Origin: Firmicutes bacterium UBA5766
Lineage (GTDB): Bacteria; Bacillota; Desulfotomaculia; Desulfotomaculales; Nap2-2B
Direction of reading: 5' to 3'
DNA length: 19,559 nt
Assembly: GCA_002418775.1 (NCBI GenBank)
Contig: DIEU01000061.1
Span: forward strand, 15,970 to 35,528
Under the pieces are notes generated by a model that saw nothing but the letters and a program-made list of their open reading frames with translations, had not been told where the DNA came from and searched no databases. Of this stretch, positions 17,724 to 19,559 are shown one piece after another (the stretch's first letter is position 1; every line of letters starts with the position of its first letter). A program made the translations under genes and the position numbers.

Positions 17724-18266
17724 ATGGACGAAGAGAAAATCAGCATTAACCTTGAAGATCCTGAATATGACAGCCTGGATAACATTATCCAAGAGTTGAA
17801 TTTGCGAGGACTAAAGATCAAAAACAAATCTGAAGCATTACGGACAGCCGCCAGTTGCGCGCTGGAAAATCCGGAAAAACTCAGTTCTTTCATAGAAAAG
17901 AAATTAGCCTCGAAGAATGATTTTTCTCCTGAAAAAGACGGTTTCAAGAGCGAAGCATTTGTCCAAACATTCATAGATTTAGCGAAGAATAAGCTGGAAA
18001 TAAACCTTTTTATTGAAACACCAATCTGCAGAGTCTATGCCGGAAAAGATTCGATAGCTGAAGCCGATCGGTACAACGGCGGCCATGTAACCTTAAAAGG
18101 TAACCCTGATAAGAGTCAAAAAAGAAAGAAACGGGCCGGCAACTGCAGAGTTAGCTTCGGGTTGGGCGCAATCGACAAGGTATATATATATATGATAAAG
18201 AAACTGGAGAAATACAGCCCTATCATTATATGCCTAAAGATAGGTTCGGGCTGGAAAAAATATTGA
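17724..18266 (+). CDS. Ribbon-helix-helix-like accessory protein, frameshifted near its C-terminus
   Basis: The start is ATG 17724-17726, with GGGAGG 9 nt before it. The first 60 residues (ISINLEDPEYDSLDNII, then NKSEALRTAASCALENPE) have the strand-helix-helix layout of ribbon-helix-helix DNA-binding or adaptor proteins. The rest is unrecognised: CRVYAGKDSIAEADRYNGG, then NCRVSFGLGAIDKVYIY. At a (TA)6T tract (18181-18193) the frame shifts. As read, the protein ends in MIKKLEKYSPII... and stops at 18266. With one TA unit fewer it continues YDKETGEIQPYHYMPKD and EKILKLDLDLGDD to TAA 18293-18295, just before the next start. The second version is far more protein-like, so the intact gene is 17724-18295. 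A lesion, sequencing error or on/off switch are all possible. Confidence 0.65.
   Translation: MDEEKISINLEDPEYDSLDNIIQELNLRGLKIKNKSEALRTAASCALENPEKLSSFIEKKLASKNDFSPEKDGFKSEAFVQTFIDLAKNKLEINLFIETPICRVYAGKDSIAEADRYNGGHVTLKGNPDKSQKRKKRAGNCRVSFGLGAIDKVYIYMIKKLEKYSPIIICLKIGSGWKKY
18181..18193. repeat. (TA)6T dinucleotide tract inside a coding region
   Basis: TATATATATATAT sits at the frameshift point of the ribbon-helix-helix-like gene. Five TA units would restore the long C-terminus. Such tracts gain and lose units by slippage. Confidence 0.7.
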
Positions 18267-18297
18267 AACTCGATCTTGATTTAGGAGATGATTAATC

Positions 18298-18621
18298 TTG
18301 CCAACACACACTTTAAGAATAAAAAAGGAATTCCTGGATAAGATCGATACTCTCGTGGAAAAACAGGATATTAGCCGGAGCGATTTTTTTGGCGCTGCAG
18401 TTAATATGCTTTTAGAAAACCCAAAATTGGTTGAAAAAGATCCTCATATTTTTACAGTCGATGAGGATGCCTTAAAGAATGCTCTTAAAGACGGGCTTGA
18501 GTTCAATGCAGTCCGCACGCTTCTTGGCAGTAAAGGCCTAACCGAAGTAAACGGTATGCCCTTTATTTTGAATCCGGCAAACAAAAGAGTTAATTCAAAA
18601 TTGAATAGTAGTAATACTTGA
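18298..18621 (+). CDS. Small ribbon-helix-helix-like protein
   Basis: This 107-residue protein starts with TTG at 18298-18300, with AGGAG 10 nt before it. That sequence forms the last codons of the repaired frame of the gene before it, so the two are adjacent and probably co-transcribed. Residues 3-42 (HTLRIKKEFLDKIDTLVEK, then ISRSDFFGAAVNMLLENP) fit a ribbon-helix-helix fold: one strand, then two helices with a hydrophobic pattern. The following 60 residues are not recognised. The N-terminal layout recalls that of the protein before it (strand, helix, SEAL/SDFF, ALENP/LLENP), suggesting duplicated or paired regulators. The function could be transcriptional control or an antitoxin-like partner; neither is shown. 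A strong hairpin starts at its stop codon. Confidence 0.7.
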   Translation: MPTHTLRIKKEFLDKIDTLVEKQDISRSDFFGAAVNMLLENPKLVEKDPHIFTVDEDALKNALKDGLEFNAVRTLLGSKGLTEVNGMPFILNPANKRVNSKLNSSNT

Positions 18622-18649
18622 GGAGGCAGGAAACACAACCTGCCTCCTT
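18621..18649 (+). terminator. Strong hairpin after the ribbon-helix-helix pair
   Basis: AGGAGGCAGG (18621-18630) and CCTGCCTCCT (18639-18648) form a perfect 10-bp, GC-rich stem with an 8-nt loop, starting at the last base of the stop codon. The T-tract after it is poor (TTGTC), so termination may be partial. The stem also buries a GGAGG sequence. Confidence 0.6.
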
Positions 18650-18728
18650 GTCATAAATGGTCTTATTTAATATGCCCTGAGTTTAAGGCAAACTTTTACT
18701 ATAAAAAATCAAAAAGGAGTTGGATAAA

Positions 18729-19373
18729 ATGACTTGTTGCGCACCTATGGAATTTGACCGGGATGCTTTTAGAAAGTTGTTTATCGAGCGGTTTCCTGCA
18801 GTAAACAGAAGCCTGCCCAGAATGGATGATGTAATTGAACAATGGCTTAACTCCGGTTGGCCTATATTTTGCGAAGGAAATACAGTTGCTTTTTGTGCTC
18901 CAGTTGGCAATACCTGCTTTTTTAATGAGGAAAAGCCTGCCCGAATTATTATTTCCGGATTTTGTGTGGCTGGCCGGGCAGGTCTTCAATATGTACGATC
19001 GTCATTGCAACCTGGAGAAAACGCACAAAACCTTGAAGCACAGCATACCTTTAATACTCCCACGATGATCAAGGGGATATGCAAAATTATTGATGATTTC
19101 AAGATATCGGCAGAATTTGGCCTGGAAGATGCCCTGAAAACCTTTCTTAAAGCAAAAGCTGGAGAAATATCACTTCTGCTTACCCAGGCACTTTGTCCAA
19201 TAATTATTGATGGTTCATCAAAGGCTAAAGATGTGTGGAGAGCATTAATCAGTAATCCAAACCTTCGCTGCTTCATAAGCCATAGCTTTAATAAATGGTG
19301 GAAAACCATCAATAACTACTCCGATGCGGAATTAATTGGGATGTTCAAAGAACCTGGTACCGGCTCCTTATAA
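18729..19373 (+). CDS. Hypothetical protein, 214 residues
   Basis: I do not recognise this protein. The ATG at 18729-18731 follows AGGAG by 9 nt; a TTG at 18720 is in frame but too close to that site. It starts MTCCAPMEFDRDAFRKLF and has several cysteines in the first 70 residues, but no CxxC pair that would suggest a metal site, no signal peptide and no long membrane helix. Mixed hydrophobic stretches (ARIIISGFCVAGRAGLQYV and EISLLLTQALCPIIIDG) suggest a soluble alpha/beta fold. WWKTINNY lies near the end. It stands alone after the hairpin at 18621-18649 and its codon use resembles the two genes before it. Conservation elsewhere would be needed to say more than that it is likely a real gene. 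Confidence 0.65.
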   Translation: MTCCAPMEFDRDAFRKLFIERFPAVNRSLPRMDDVIEQWLNSGWPIFCEGNTVAFCAPVGNTCFFNEEKPARIIISGFCVAGRAGLQYVRSSLQPGENAQNLEAQHTFNTPTMIKGICKIIDDFKISAEFGLEDALKTFLKAKAGEISLLLTQALCPIIIDGSSKAKDVWRALISNPNLRCFISHSFNKWWKTINNYSDAELIGMFKEPGTGSL

Positions 19374-19559
19374 AACGTAATAATTGGTGTAGCCATGAAC
19401 AACACATCCCACAAATCACTCATATCAATGCTATGATTAGGGTGCAAAAACCTAAATCAAAATACCCAGAATAAACTGCTCCTTGACAGCCTTATTGTAG
19501 CCGCTCCGGCAGTTTAGCCCGCATTAAAAGAATAAATAAAAGCATTAAAACGGAAAAAA
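19374..19559. other. Gene-free end of the window
   Basis: I see no gene, hairpin terminator or recognisable element in these 186 nt. A TTGACA at 19483-19488 has no matching -10 sequence at 16-18 nt. Confidence 0.4.

Noticed and set aside
19483..19488. TTGACA as a promoter near the window end
   Set aside because: No acceptable -10 hexamer lies 16-18 nt downstream and no gene start follows in the window.

Overview
The window looks like a chromosomal segment of a Gram-positive, Clostridia-like bacterium. A Peptococcaceae-type member (Pelotomaculum/Desulfotomaculum relatives) would fit, but this is only an inference. It rests on strong GGAGG-type ribosome binding sites, a clear sigma-A-type promoter (TTGACT, 17 nt, TATTAT), ATG/GTG/TTG starts and the mix of gene families. 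Almost everything from 1 to about 17,030 reads on the minus strand; from about 17,035 to the end genes read on the plus strand.

Left part (1-6,732), housekeeping genes with relics: the 5' end of typA/bipA (cut by the window edge); a double zinc-ribbon protein with its own promoter; a small membrane protein broken by a frameshift in a T8 run; the DNA repair pair sbcD-sbcC (4-nt ATGA overlap, ended by a hairpin plus T-tract); and an AT-rich radical SAM gene. Between about 6,750 and 7,590 is a graveyard: pieces of a ZnuB-type metal ABC permease in several frames, a short open frame with a possible CARF-like strand-turn motif, and a small frameshifted gene.

Centre (7,579-16,776), a GC-rich defence island: one tightly overlapping minus-strand operon in the order hsdM, yhcG-type DUF1016 nuclease, hsdS, ImmA/IrrE-type metallopeptidase, DUF4411 PIN-like protein, hsdR. 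Every junction overlaps by 1, 4 or 11 nt, so the six genes are probably co-transcribed and translationally coupled. The type I methylase, specificity and restriction subunits are complete. A PD-(D/E)xK nuclease candidate and a two-gene toxin-antitoxin-like cassette are embedded between them. hsdM carries two in-frame heptamer (GAATGAT) repeat insertions in opposite orientations. hsdS carries two 66-bp near-identical direct repeats.

Immediately upstream of hsdM is the severed start of another defence gene: 22 codons matching the N-terminus of BrxC/PglY-like DUF6079 ATPases, then a quick stop. Divergent from it is a HEPN-motif frame with no credible start codon. This edge therefore looks like a deletion or rearrangement scar in which a larger defence locus was lost.

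Right part (17,593-19,559), accessory plus-strand genes: two adjacent ribbon-helix-helix-like proteins, the first frameshifted by one extra TA unit in a (TA)6 tract; a strong hairpin; an unrecognised 214-residue protein; then about 190 nt with nothing I can identify. No tRNA, rRNA, CRISPR array or intact transposase was seen.
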